Positions 7,613-16,749 of a DNA stretch of 44,630 bases are shown in pieces. The notes under the pieces were generated by a model that saw only the letters and a program-made list of their open reading frames with translations, was not told the origin of the DNA and did no database searches. The stretch lies in contig JAEVZU010000009.1 in NCBI GenBank assembly GCA_023392075.1, positions 1-44,630 of the forward strand. Reading direction: 5' to 3'. How positions within the stretch are numbered: position 1 is the stretch's first letter; each line of letters opens with the position of its first letter. The position numbers and the translations under genes were made by a program. Origin of the DNA: Bacillota bacterium (lineage in GTDB: Bacteria; Bacillota; Clostridia; Acetivibrionales; DSM-1351).

Positions 7613-8602
7613 ATGATGGAATATATTGTTCGTAGATTTGCTTTTATGCTTCTTTTACTTGTTTTGGTTTCAATATTTTCTTTTATCCTAATTCAACTTC
7701 CTCCCGGTGATTATGTAACTTCCTATATTTCACAGATGCAGGCACAATCGGGTATAACAGTTGATGAACAGACAATAGAGAATATCAAGGCGGAATACGG
7801 TATTGACCAACCGGTATATACGCAGTATGTAATGTGGGTAAAGAACATGCTTCACGGGGATTTCGGAAAATCCTTCGAGTGGAATAAACCTGTTTCACAG
7901 TTATTGTCGGATACTATGCCATTAACAATTCTGCTCTCCCTGTTAACGTTAATTTTTACATATATAATCGCAATTCCGATCGGGATATACTCAGCCAGAC
8001 ATCAGTATTCATTTCTTGATTATGTATTCTCTTCCATAGGTTTTATAGGGCTTGCCACTCCAAGCTTTTTCATAGCACTGATTGCAATGTATTTTCTGAA
8101 CGTCAAGCTTGGTATAAGCGCCGGAGGGGTAAATTCCGTAAATTTTATTGATGCACCCTGGAGTTTCGCTAAATTATTGGATACCCTGGCGCATTTTCCT
8201 CTTCCGATTATCGTTATAGGATTGGCCGGAACTGCCAGTGTTATACGTATTATGAGAGGAACTTTACTGGATGAACTAAAGCGTCCTTATGTTACCGCAG
8301 CCAGAGCCAGAGGTATAGAAGAGAGAACTCTTCTATACAAATATCCCGTACGCGTGGCGTTAAACCCGATTGTAAGTACAATCGGAAGCATACTGCCCGG
8401 CATAGTATCGGGTGCTACCGTTACCGCAATTGTTCTGGATATCCCAACAGTGGGAACACTTCTCTATACTTCATTGCTGTCACAGGATATGTACCTTTCA
8501 GGAGCATGTATCATGCTGCTGTCTTTTCTGACAATTATAGGTATGTTCATTTCGGATGTGCTGCTGGTGCTTGTAGACCCCAGAATAGCGCTCGCAAAGT
8601 AA
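7613..8602 (+). CDS. ABC transporter permease, DppB/OppB-like
   Basis: This is an integral membrane permease of the binding-protein-dependent transport family, forming the translocation channel with the permease encoded next. The 329 residues fit the DppB type. The first membrane segment is near the N-terminus (about 8-28), followed by an external loop containing YGIDQPVYTQY and a GDFGKSF segment characteristic of the subfamily. Five further membrane spans follow. The cytoplasmic coupling (EAA) loop is visible as ELKRPYVTAARARGIEERTL. The ribosome binding site AAAGGTGG lies about 10 bases before ATG 7613; ATG 7616 is an equivalent alternative. It is the first gene after the stem-loop. Confidence 0.93.
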   Translation: MMEYIVRRFAFMLLLLVLVSIFSFILIQLPPGDYVTSYISQMQAQSGITVDEQTIENIKAEYGIDQPVYTQYVMWVKNMLHGDFGKSFEWNKPVSQLLSDTMPLTILLSLLTLIFTYIIAIPIGIYSARHQYSFLDYVFSSIGFIGLATPSFFIALIAMYFLNVKLGISAGGVNSVNFIDAPWSFAKLLDTLAHFPLPIIVIGLAGTASVIRIMRGTLLDELKRPYVTAARARGIEERTLLYKYPVRVALNPIVSTIGSILPGIVSGATVTAIVLDIPTVGTLLYTSLLSQDMYLSGACIMLLSFLTIIGMFISDVLLVLVDPRIALAK

Positions 8603-8644
8603 TGGTGTTTAATCAGGCTATAAATCAATAGGAGGGTGAGTCAT

Positions 8645-9757
8645 TTGAAATTCAGAAAAAAAACGGTAAATGCCGAGGATAAATTATATGTGGCAACGCA
8701 ATGGCAGCTGATGATGAGAAAGTTCAAAAAGCATAAGGTTGCCATAGCAGGACTTGTAGTACTTGTACTTTTTTACCTGATAGCCATATTTTGCGAGTTT
8801 TTTGCAGTACAGGATATTAATAAGAGGGATACAAACTATCTTTATGTACCTCCTCAAAAAATACATTTTGTTGATTCCACGGGCAAGTTTTCATTAAGAC
8901 CATTTGTATACGGATTAAAATTGGATACAGATCCCGAAACCTGGAGAAAAATTTATACCGAGGATAAGACTAAAAAATATCCCATATCCTTCCTTGTAAA
9001 GGGTGATCCCTATAAGATGTGGGGATTGGTAAAGGGTGATATCCATTTCATGGGAGCCAACGGAGGTCCGCTGTTTTTATTTGGTACCGATGAGTCGGGC
9101 AGAGATTTGTATTCACGTATTATATATGCTTTGAGAATATCTCTGACGATAGGTTTGGTCGGAGTAGCCTTCACATTCATACTTGGATGCTTGTTCGGCG
9201 GTATTTCGGGTTACTATGGCGGGAAAGCCGATATGATAATTCAGAGGATAATAGAATTTCTTATGTCCATGCCGAGTATACCGCTATGGATGGCACTTTC
9301 GGCAGCCTTTCCAAAAGATTGGTCTTCTGCAAAAATTTATTTTATGATTACCATAATACTTTCACTGATGGGTTGGACCGGGCTGGCACGCGTAGTCAGG
9401 GGCAAGCTTCTCGAACTCAGGAATGAGGACTTTGTATTGGCTGCCAGACTGGCCGGTGCAACAGATAGATATATAATAGGAAAACATTTACTCCCAAGCT
9501 TTATGAGTTATCTGATTGTAAATATTACTATTGCAATACCGTCAATGATTTTGGGAGAAACCTCACTCAGCTTTCTGGGAATAGGGCTGAGAGCACCTAT
9601 TGTCAGTCTTGGTGTACTATTAAAAGACGCCCAGAGTATTAACTCAATTGCCGTTAATCCGTGGCTTCTGATACCCGGAATATTTATAGTTATCGTTGTA
9701 ATGGCATTTAACTTTCTTGGAGACGGACTCAGGGATGCGGCCGATCCATACAAATAG
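8645..9757 (+). CDS. ABC transporter permease, DppC/OppC-like
   Basis: This is the second permease subunit of the transporter. The start is placed at TTG 8645, eight bases after GGAGG; an in-frame GTG at 8636 lies within the ribosome binding site and is unlikely. The product has 370 residues: a cytoplasmic N-terminus, a first membrane helix around residues 33-55, a long external domain containing FGTDESGRDLYSRIIYALR (a DppC hallmark), then five membrane helices. The coupling loop reads ELRNEDFVLAARLAGATD. The external insertion of some 100 residues is longer than in classical dipeptide permeases. The next gene of the operon is separated by an inserted repeat element. Confidence 0.92.
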   Translation: MKFRKKTVNAEDKLYVATQWQLMMRKFKKHKVAIAGLVVLVLFYLIAIFCEFFAVQDINKRDTNYLYVPPQKIHFVDSTGKFSLRPFVYGLKLDTDPETWRKIYTEDKTKKYPISFLVKGDPYKMWGLVKGDIHFMGANGGPLFLFGTDESGRDLYSRIIYALRISLTIGLVGVAFTFILGCLFGGISGYYGGKADMIIQRIIEFLMSMPSIPLWMALSAAFPKDWSSAKIYFMITIILSLMGWTGLARVVRGKLLELRNEDFVLAARLAGATDRYIIGKHLLPSFMSYLIVNITIAIPSMILGETSLSFLGIGLRAPIVSLGVLLKDAQSINSIAVNPWLLIPGIFIVIVVMAFNFLGDGLRDAADPYK

Positions 9758-9803
9758 TTGGAAAATGGTTGGAAAATGAAGGCTGAATTTTTTGAAAATA
9801 TAT

Positions 9804-9989
9804 TACCCTCTATTGACAAGGTACAATACGTTTTTGAGTGGTTAATTTGCCCTGCGGCTGCGTTGATGCCGCTTGCAAGGCACAAAGCCTTACTGCGCGC
9901 CTTTGCCTTGCCGCAAGGCAAGGACGACGACAAAGAAAAGTGCCAAAATAGCCGGCGTGAGGCGTGTTATACATTGTCAATAGAGGGTA
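9804..9989. mobile_element. Miniature inverted-repeat element (MITE-like), about 186 bp
   Basis: The left end TACCCTCTATTGACAA (from 9804) is matched in reverse complement by the right end (TTGTCAATAGAGGGTA, to 9989). The next bases also agree approximately (GGTACAATACG against TGTATAACACG). The interior has further hairpins, including CCTTGCC/GGCAAGG. No transposase is encoded. The same terminal sequence forms a 55-base palindrome at 24320-24374. The element sits between the DppC-like and DppD-like genes and ends six bases before the latter's ribosome binding site. A frame running through it is not thought to be a gene. Confidence 0.75.
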
Positions 9990-10008
9990 TCAAAAAGGAA
10001 GATGAAAA

Positions 10009-11031
10009 TTGGATGATAAAATTTTAGAAATAAAAGAATTAAAAACCTACTTTAAATTGGATGAAGGCACGCTTAAAGCTGTTGACGATGTCAGCTACTC
10101 CCTGCACAGGAAAGAAACAATAGGGATTATCGGAGAAAGCGGCTGCGGAAAAAGTGTAACCGCTCATTCCATATTAAGAACCATCCAACTTCCTGGTAAG
10201 GTCATTTCAGGAGAGATAAATTACCGCGGAGAGGATGGAAAGGTCGTTGATCTTGTAAAACAGGATCCAAACGGTAAATATATGAGAGGTTTAAGGGGAA
10301 AAGACATATCCATGATATTTCAGGAACCCATGGCAAGCCTGTCACCAGTGTATACCATAGGAAGCCAGATAGTGGAAGCTGTGAGGGTCCATAACAGAAA
10401 AATGTCAAAAAAGGAGGCGATGGAGGTATGTGTAGATATGCTGACCAGAGTTGGGATGCCAAATCCCGCCATGAGAATGAATGATTATCCCCATCAGCTG
10501 TCCGGAGGAATGTGCCAGAGAGCGATGATTGCCATTGCACTTGTAAACAAACCTAAAATTTTGATTGCCGACGAACCCACAACGGCTCTGGATGTGACGG
10601 TACAAGCCCAGATAACAAGCTTGATGCAAAGTCTTCAGCAGGAATTCGGAATGTCTATAATATACATTACTCATGATATGGGTGTGATAGCAGAGGTAGC
10701 CGACCATATAGCCGTAATGTATCTTGGGCGCATTGTAGAAAGAGGAAGTACAAAAGAGATTTTTGAGAATCCCCTGCATCCATATACGAAACGTTTGTTG
10801 AAATCAATCCCGAAACTCGGCAGAAAAACCGGTGCAAGGCTGGATGCAATTAAAGGAAATGTACCTGTACCTCTGGATCCGCCCGTACAGTGCGGTTTTT
10901 GCTCCCGGTGTCTGGAGGCCATGGAGGGTCTGTGCGATATCAGGATTCCGCCACTGTTGGAAGTTTCAAAGGACCATTATGTAAGATGCTTCCTCGAACA
11001 CGGTAAGGAGGGTGATTACAATGCAGGATAA
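10009..11031 (+). CDS. ABC transporter ATPase, DppD-like
   Basis: This is one of two ATP-hydrolysing subunits driving the transporter. Walker A is GESGCGKS (about residues 43-50), the Q-loop is in IFQEPMASLSPVYTIG, the signature is LSGGMCQRAMIAIAL (SGGM is usual for this subfamily) and Walker B is ILIADEPTTALD. The C-terminal oligopeptide/dipeptide extension is present (NPLHPYTKRLLKSIPKLG). It ends in four cysteines in a C-x2-C-x2-C-type cluster plus CDI and VRCF, which in DppD-type proteins can bind an iron-sulfur cluster. TTG 10009 is chosen for AAGGAAG at good spacing. The end overlaps the next gene by 11 bases. The upstream repeat element has separated it from the permease gene. Confidence 0.93.
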   Translation: MDDKILEIKELKTYFKLDEGTLKAVDDVSYSLHRKETIGIIGESGCGKSVTAHSILRTIQLPGKVISGEINYRGEDGKVVDLVKQDPNGKYMRGLRGKDISMIFQEPMASLSPVYTIGSQIVEAVRVHNRKMSKKEAMEVCVDMLTRVGMPNPAMRMNDYPHQLSGGMCQRAMIAIALVNKPKILIADEPTTALDVTVQAQITSLMQSLQQEFGMSIIYITHDMGVIAEVADHIAVMYLGRIVERGSTKEIFENPLHPYTKRLLKSIPKLGRKTGARLDAIKGNVPVPLDPPVQCGFCSRCLEAMEGLCDIRIPPLLEVSKDHYVRCFLEHGKEGDYNAG

Positions 11032-12055
11032 CAAAAGCGGCAAGGTATTGCTCGAGGTAAAATCCCTTAAAAAATATTATCCCATCGAAAAAGGTTTTAT
11101 GAAAAAAGTAATTGGTCATGTTAAAGCTGTTGACAATGTCAATCTTTTTATCAAAGAAAATGAAACCCTGGGTCTGGTTGGAGAATCCGGCTGTGGAAAA
11201 ACAACCCTGGGAAGATGTATTTTGAGGACAATTGACCCGACCGACGGAAAGGTGCTGTTTCATTTTGATGAAGCTAAACCGGTGGATTTTACCTCCCTGG
11301 AGAAAAGAGAAGTCAGGGAGATGCGCAAGTATATGCAGATGATCTTTCAAAATCCATATTCCTCTTTAAACCCGAGAATGACTATTTTTGATATTGTTGC
11401 CGAACCTATGAGACTGGCCGGAACGAAGAATGAGGATCAGATAGTTGATAATGTCAAGAGGCTGGTTGATCTTGTAGGACTTGAAATAAAGCACCTGAAC
11501 AGGTATCCTTATGCATTCAGCGGAGGACAGAGACAGAGGATAGGCATAGCCCGCTCACTTGCTCTCAGCCCGCGTTTTGTTGTGGCTGATGAGGCGGTTT
11601 CGGCACTGGATGTTTCGATTCAGGCGCAAATACTTAATTTGCTGCAGGATTTACAGAAAGAATTGAAATTAACATATTTATTTATTGCCCATGATCTGAG
11701 TGTCGTGGAGCATATATCAGACCGGGTATGTGTCATGTATCTGGGGAGAATGGTGGAGCTTGCTGAAACAGAGGATTTGTTTATGCATCCAAGGCATCCG
11801 TATACTGAGGCACTTATGTCGGCCATACCTGTACCTGATCCGGATAGAAAAGAAAAGCGTGTCTTATTAAGAGGCGAAGTAGCAAGTGCGGCAAATCTGC
11901 CATCCGGGTGTTGTTTTCATCCAAGGTGCAGATTTGCCAGAGATATATGTAAAAATGAAATACCGGAGTTACAGGAAATATCGCCGGAGCATTTTGTGTC
12001 CTGTCATTTTGCAAAGGATCTTGAATTATCAGGTGTTATGGATAAACAAAAATAA
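11021..12055 (+). CDS. ABC transporter ATPase, DppF-like
   Basis: This is the second ATPase subunit, pairing with the DppD-like protein. ATG 11021 follows AAGGAGGG at good spacing and is preferred to the in-frame GTG 11012; the product has 344 residues. Walker A is GESGCGKTTLGR, the Q-loop is in IFQNPYSSLNPRMTI, the signature is FSGGQRQRIGIARSLAL and Walker B is FVVADEAVSALD. The proline usual after DE is alanine here, a mild oddity that should not abolish activity. The C-terminal extension (HPRHPYTEALMSAIP) and a terminal Cys pattern (CCFHPRCRFARDIC) are typical of the subfamily. It is followed after 27 bases by the glycosidase gene. Confidence 0.94.
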   Translation: MQDNKSGKVLLEVKSLKKYYPIEKGFMKKVIGHVKAVDNVNLFIKENETLGLVGESGCGKTTLGRCILRTIDPTDGKVLFHFDEAKPVDFTSLEKREVREMRKYMQMIFQNPYSSLNPRMTIFDIVAEPMRLAGTKNEDQIVDNVKRLVDLVGLEIKHLNRYPYAFSGGQRQRIGIARSLALSPRFVVADEAVSALDVSIQAQILNLLQDLQKELKLTYLFIAHDLSVVEHISDRVCVMYLGRMVELAETEDLFMHPRHPYTEALMSAIPVPDPDRKEKRVLLRGEVASAANLPSGCCFHPRCRFARDICKNEIPELQEISPEHFVSCHFAKDLELSGVMDKQK

Positions 12056-12082
12056 TAATTATAATTATGTAAGGAGATAAAA

Positions 12083-13723
12083 ATGCAGAAATCTAAAAAA
12101 GTAAATGTTGAGGTAGATTGTAAATCCGTTACCGGGGATTTGAAACACACATGGAGATATATAGGGTATGATGAAAATAATTTCACAACTACACCTCAGG
12201 GAGAAGAACTTATTGCTAAATTTGGCAGCCTGGAGGACGCACCTTATTATTTCAGAACCCACCATATGCTCTGTACAGGAAACCTCTATGGTACTTATAA
12301 ATGGGGCTCTACGAATGCGTATTCTGAAGATAAAGAGGGCAACCCGGTTTATAACTGGGAGGTTGTTGATAATATTCTGGATGTATATTTGAGAAATAAC
12401 AGCAAGCCTTTCTTCGAAATCGGGTTTATGCCTTGGGATCTGGTTGATCCGAAGAATTTTGAGGGCATAAAAAAGTGGGAATTAAGAAATGAGTATCAAA
12501 GAATATTCTGGGCTTATCCGCCTAAAGATTACAAAAAGTGGTATGACTTGATTTATAGTCTTGTTAAGCATTGTGTAGATAAGTATGGGCAGGAGGAAGT
12601 GCTGACCTGGTATTGGGAACTGTGGAACGAGCCGGATATTTTCTATTGGCAGGGGACCTGCGAAGAATTCTGTAAGCTGTTTGATTATACTGAGGCCGCA
12701 GTTCATGCTGTACTTCCGGAAGCAAGACTGGGTGGTCCTGCAACAACTGATCCTGTGCCCGGCTCCAGGTCACTTGCCTTCCTTGAAAAATTTCTGGACC
12801 ACTGCTCCAATGGAATTAACTTTGTGACAGGTGAGAAGGGTACGAGACTTGATTATATAACTTTCCATACAAAGGGCGGCGGATATGCCTTTTCTTTGAA
12901 CGCAGAAAAAGAAACACCGTCCGTTAAAAAACTTGTAGAACAGGTGAAGACAGGCGTTGAAGTCATTGCAAAATACGGTTATGGCGACAGAGAAGTTGTA
13001 TTATCGGAAGCGGATCCTGATGGTTGGGCTGCAGGCGGAAGATTTGATAACATAAATATGAATTTCAGAAATACAGAATATTATGCGACCTATGTTGCTT
13101 CAAGCTACCATCATACAGAAATGCTGGCAAAGTCCATGAATGCAGATATCCGACCGATTGCCTGGGCATTCATGTTTATGGCGGACAGATGTTTTGACGG
13201 TACAAGGTCATTTACTACCCAGGGAATTGATAAAGCAGTTTTAAATCTTTTTAAAATGTATGGAAAGATGGGGGATAAAAGTCTTCATTTCAAAAGTTCT
13301 CAGGAAAAAAATGTACTTCAATTCAAGGATAATTTCGGTACGGGAGAAGAACCGGATGTTTCGGGTATGGCTGGCATGTCCGGCAATGGAGATATTCAGA
13401 TAATGATTTACAGCCACCATGATGACTGGGATGTTGAGATGGATTTTGAAATTGAATTGGACATTTCGAATTATATCATAGGTGAGAAGGCGTTTATCAG
13501 TCATTACAGAATTGATAAAAATCACAGTAATGCATATACGGAATGGGTAGCACAGGGTAAGCCTGATTTTCCTGATGCCGTTCAATATGAAAAAATAAAA
13601 TCAAAAGATTCTCTGGAACTTATGGAACCAAAGAAAGAGGTAACAATTAGCGGGGGAAATATCAGGCAGGTATTTAAACTTCCGGCACATGCCGTATCAT
13701 TACTGGTAATTTCAAAGGAATAA
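12083..13723 (+). CDS. xynB: GH39 family glycosidase (beta-xylosidase-like), cytoplasmic
   Basis: This is a retaining glycoside hydrolase of family 39, most likely releasing xylose (or a related sugar) from imported oligosaccharides. The 546-residue protein has no signal peptide, so it acts in the cytoplasm. The acid/base Glu lies in WYWELWNEPDIFYW (Glu183) and the nucleophile Glu in VVLSEADPDG (Glu309). The spacing of about 126 residues is close to that of characterised GH39 xylosidases. A C-terminal beta-rich part follows from about residue 370. Immediate linkage to the ABC transporter fits intracellular hydrolysis of imported oligosaccharide. Family 39 also contains alpha-iduronidases and other specificities, so xylosidase is the likeliest but not the only reading. 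The ribosome binding site is AAGGAGAT. Confidence 0.85.
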   Translation: MQKSKKVNVEVDCKSVTGDLKHTWRYIGYDENNFTTTPQGEELIAKFGSLEDAPYYFRTHHMLCTGNLYGTYKWGSTNAYSEDKEGNPVYNWEVVDNILDVYLRNNSKPFFEIGFMPWDLVDPKNFEGIKKWELRNEYQRIFWAYPPKDYKKWYDLIYSLVKHCVDKYGQEEVLTWYWELWNEPDIFYWQGTCEEFCKLFDYTEAAVHAVLPEARLGGPATTDPVPGSRSLAFLEKFLDHCSNGINFVTGEKGTRLDYITFHTKGGGYAFSLNAEKETPSVKKLVEQVKTGVEVIAKYGYGDREVVLSEADPDGWAAGGRFDNINMNFRNTEYYATYVASSYHHTEMLAKSMNADIRPIAWAFMFMADRCFDGTRSFTTQGIDKAVLNLFKMYGKMGDKSLHFKSSQEKNVLQFKDNFGTGEEPDVSGMAGMSGNGDIQIMIYSHHDDWDVEMDFEIELDISNYIIGEKAFISHYRIDKNHSNAYTEWVAQGKPDFPDAVQYEKIKSKDSLELMEPKKEVTISGGNIRQVFKLPAHAVSLLVISKE

Positions 13724-13828
13724 GTTCAGATATTAAAGGAATGAGGATTAGAAATAATTTATGGTTCAGTTGTAATGACTCAAAAGGGAAAATGTATTGT
13801 TCTATTTTAGATTTAAGGGAGCAGTTTT

Positions 13829-15982
13829 ATGGCTAAATTACACTTGAAAAAGTTTTTAGTTCGTGCTGAATATAAACACCGCCCTGAAAAAATATCCGGA
13901 AAAGCTTATTCTAAAAAAAATGTTTCAGAATTTCTTACAAAAAGATTTTATATCCTTAATTCTAAAAGTTTTGTAAGGAAAATAGGCATAAAGTACAGGC
14001 TTATAGGTGCATTTTTACTCCTTTCCTTTATACCGCTGGCAATTACCGGGATAATATCCTATGTAAAGTCCAGTAAAGCTATTGAAAATAAAATAAGCAT
14101 ATATTCCGAACAGATAATTCAGCAAATCAACGGAAATCTCAGATTTGAAATGGATAAGTATGAAAGTGAACTGGATAGTATCGGCGGCCTTGAACTTATT
14201 CAGAAGAAAATATTGAATTTAGATTTATCCGATTCCTTCGAAAAAGATATGGTTATAAATGAAATGCAAAACATATTGAGACAGAGGACTTCAAAAATAA
14301 GTGAGCTTTCAGGAATTGCCATTGTTCTGGATAACGGAACAATACTGCGGCCGGCTGACAGTAACAGTGATTTGGATGATCTTTACAAGAAAACAGCTGA
14401 TACCGTTAAGAGCCGGAAGGAGCTGAGCCCGGTCTGGACCGCTTCTGTTGACGCAGCCGGGAATAATAACCTGGTTGTAGCCCGGAAGGTATCTACCGAA
14501 TCCAATATAGAAATCGGTACTTTGGTTATTACACTTAAAGAAGAAGCTTTCACCAATGACTACAGCAGGGTTAACATTGGTGACGGCTCCAAAATCTTTA
14601 TTATGGACTCAAAAGGTGTAATCATCTCAAGTGTAGATAAATCTTTGACTGACGGTTCAAATTACAAGGATACCGGCTTTATAAAAGAACTTGGTGAGGT
14701 TAAGGAAAGTACCGCTTTTTCATATGACAATACACTTGTAGCTTTTACCGGACTGACAGGAACCGATTGGTTTGTTATTGCCCAGATTCCGTATAAATAC
14801 CTGACCGCAGAAACCAGAGATATAGGAGCAAGTATACTGGTGATTTCTCTGGTATGTTTGTTTGTTGCAGTTGCATTGTCATTCGCAATATCATTGAGTA
14901 TCTCAGAGCCGGTGAACCAACTAATAGCTCATATGAAAAAGGCCGAAGAAGGCGATCTTACATTTTACATGGAAACTGACGAAATGGTGTTCAACGATGA
15001 AATAGGAATTATGTCTGCCCATTTCACAGCAATGATTAAGAAAATACATTTGCTGGTATCCAGGGTAAATACCTCCTCGGCAATTGTTGTTAACAATACA
15101 GGTGAAATTAAGGCAGATGCCCGGCGGTCCTATAATGCTTCTGCCCAGATTGCCGAAACCATACAGGAAATAGCAAAGGGTTCATCGGAACAGGCAGATG
15201 AGATATCCGGCGGTTTGACAAGCTTAAACAATCTTTCGGATGGAATTGCCAGGGTGGGCAGTGATCTGAATAATGTGGCAGTAATTGCGGAAGGAGCAAA
15301 AGAGCTCAGCAAAAATGTGATAGATACCGTCAAAATGTTAAATGACAAGGCGCTTGAAACGGGTAACGTATCTGAGCGAATCGTAAATGATATAAGTGAT
15401 TTAAATACCGATATGAAAGAAATTAAAAAAGTGATTAAGGCGATTGACAGTATTGCAGAGCAGACAAATCTGCTGTCATTGAACGCAGCAATTGAGGCGG
15501 CAAGGGCCGGGGAAGCAGGCCGGGGCTTTGCCGTGGTCGCAGGAGAAGTAAAGAAGCTGGCTGAGCAATCAAAGAACTCGACAATTATGATCAATAATAT
15601 TATCGGTAATATTCAAAGAAAAACGGAACTTACCGTAAACGCGGCAAATAGCGGTAATTTAATAGTAAAAGAACAGATGGAGGCTGTGACAAATGCAAAT
15701 GCTGCTTTTGAAAAGATATCTGCTGCAATGGAGAGTATTTCGGAACATATGAATGATTTGCTTTCTCCTGTTGAACGGATGCTGGCAGATAAGGATAAAA
15801 CACTGAGTGCTATGCAAAATATATCTGCCGTATCAGAGGAAGCAGCGGCAACCTCCGAACAGGTTTCTGCAAGTGTCCAGGAGCAGCTGGCAGGGTATGA
15901 ACAACTGTCATATTTATCGTCAGAGCTTAATAATATGGCCGGAGAGCTTAGTGCTGCAATCTCAACCTTTAAAATAGCATGA
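13829..15982 (+). CDS. Methyl-accepting chemotaxis protein
   Basis: This is a transmembrane chemoreceptor. A basic cytoplasmic N-terminus of about 58 residues, longer than usual, precedes the first membrane helix (59-79). An extracellular sensor follows (about 80-331), of double-Cache type judging by length and segments such as GSKIFIMDSKGVIISS. The second membrane helix is about 332-355 and a HAMP domain about 356-410. A long cytoplasmic coiled-coil signalling domain contains the conserved hairpin tip around residues 540-580 (EQTNLLSLNAAIEAARAGE and GRGFAVVAGEV), which docks CheA/CheW. No C-terminal CheR-binding pentapeptide is evident. It sits between the glycosidase and the catabolic genes in the same direction, suggesting it senses the locus substrate, directly or via the binding protein. 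Confidence 0.93.
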   Translation: MAKLHLKKFLVRAEYKHRPEKISGKAYSKKNVSEFLTKRFYILNSKSFVRKIGIKYRLIGAFLLLSFIPLAITGIISYVKSSKAIENKISIYSEQIIQQINGNLRFEMDKYESELDSIGGLELIQKKILNLDLSDSFEKDMVINEMQNILRQRTSKISELSGIAIVLDNGTILRPADSNSDLDDLYKKTADTVKSRKELSPVWTASVDAAGNNNLVVARKVSTESNIEIGTLVITLKEEAFTNDYSRVNIGDGSKIFIMDSKGVIISSVDKSLTDGSNYKDTGFIKELGEVKESTAFSYDNTLVAFTGLTGTDWFVIAQIPYKYLTAETRDIGASILVISLVCLFVAVALSFAISLSISEPVNQLIAHMKKAEEGDLTFYMETDEMVFNDEIGIMSAHFTAMIKKIHLLVSRVNTSSAIVVNNTGEIKADARRSYNASAQIAETIQEIAKGSSEQADEISGGLTSLNNLSDGIARVGSDLNNVAVIAEGAKELSKNVIDTVKMLNDKALETGNVSERIVNDISDLNTDMKEIKKVIKAIDSIAEQTNLLSLNAAIEAARAGEAGRGFAVVAGEVKKLAEQSKNSTIMINNIIGNIQRKTELTVNAANSGNLIVKEQMEAVTNANAAFEKISAAMESISEHMNDLLSPVERMLADKDKTLSAMQNISAVSEEAAATSEQVSASVQEQLAGYEQLSYLSSELNNMAGELSAAISTFKIA

Positions 15983-16045
15983 ATATGGATTGACTTAAAC
16001 AAAGCTGAGTATGAATAAACCAGATAAAAAAAGGAGAGTAAAATT

Positions 16046-16729
16046 ATGAGTACGGATTTAAGCACAAAAACACTTGGAATCATCCATGCATCCATGATTA
16101 CAGCTAAAGCTGTACAAAAGTATATTGATGAAATAATACCTGAGGTTAAAATAATGCATGTAGTTGATGATACTATCCAGAGGGATAACATAGCGGCTGG
16201 CGCCGGTATAATCCCAAAAGTGAATTATTATAAGTTTGCACAATATGCACATAACCTGGAAGAGGCAAAAGCAGATTTGATAATGCTTGCATGTTCAACC
16301 TTCAATTATGCGGCTGAACTGGCGAGACCTATGATTAATACTCCAATCGCGCAAATTGACAGGCCAATGATGGAACTGGCGGTTAAAACGGGAAAACGCA
16401 TTGGACTGTTGGCTACACTTCCTACAACGGTACCTTCGTCCGAAAGACTGTTAAAAATAGCTGCTGCAGAGGCAAATAAAGCTATTGAAATAAAAACAGT
16501 GTTATGCAGTAAGGCTTTTGAGGAATTTGAAAAAGGAAATGTGGAGGGACATAATAAAATTCTGATTAAAGAAATAGAAAACCTTTCAGATGAGGTAGAT
16601 GTGATTGTTATGGCACAACTGTCAATGTCGGCACTGGCACCATATTTAAAGAACACAAAAGTACCGGTTTATAACAGCGGCTTTACGGGTTTTACAAGAG
16701 TGAGAGAAATGCTGGAAGCAATGATATAA
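16046..16729 (+). CDS. Asp/Glu/hydantoin racemase superfamily protein with one catalytic Cys
   Basis: The 227-residue protein belongs to the aspartate/glutamate/hydantoin racemase superfamily, whose true racemases use two cysteines. The first is present in LACSTFNYA (Cys83). At the expected second site the sequence reads VIVMAQLSMSAL, with Gln191 in place of Cys. A one-cysteine pattern is known in superfamily members that are decarboxylases or isomerases, such as arylmalonate decarboxylase, so a two-base racemase is unlikely. It heads a tight group with two transketolase genes, a GarR-type reductase and a TIM-barrel isomerase; its role there is probably isomerisation or decarboxylation of a sugar-acid-like intermediate. 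That is inference. The ribosome binding site AAAGGAGAG precedes ATG 16046. Confidence 0.75.
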   Translation: MSTDLSTKTLGIIHASMITAKAVQKYIDEIIPEVKIMHVVDDTIQRDNIAAGAGIIPKVNYYKFAQYAHNLEEAKADLIMLACSTFNYAAELARPMINTPIAQIDRPMMELAVKTGKRIGLLATLPTTVPSSERLLKIAAAEANKAIEIKTVLCSKAFEEFEKGNVEGHNKILIKEIENLSDEVDVIVMAQLSMSALAPYLKNTKVPVYNSGFTGFTRVREMLEAMI

Positions 16730-16749
16730 AAAGAAATGAGGTTATTATT

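Noticed and set aside
9758..10027. An 89-codon plus-strand frame between the DppC-like and DppD-like genes
   Set aside because: It runs through the inverted-repeat element and past the ribosome binding site of the next gene, and the translation mirrors the repeat sequence; there is no ribosome binding site for it.
11131..11145. TTGACAATGTCAA-like palindrome inside the DppF-like gene, compared with the MITE ends
   Set aside because: It lacks the TACCC end and lies in conserved coding sequence (AVDNVN), so the likeness is coincidental.
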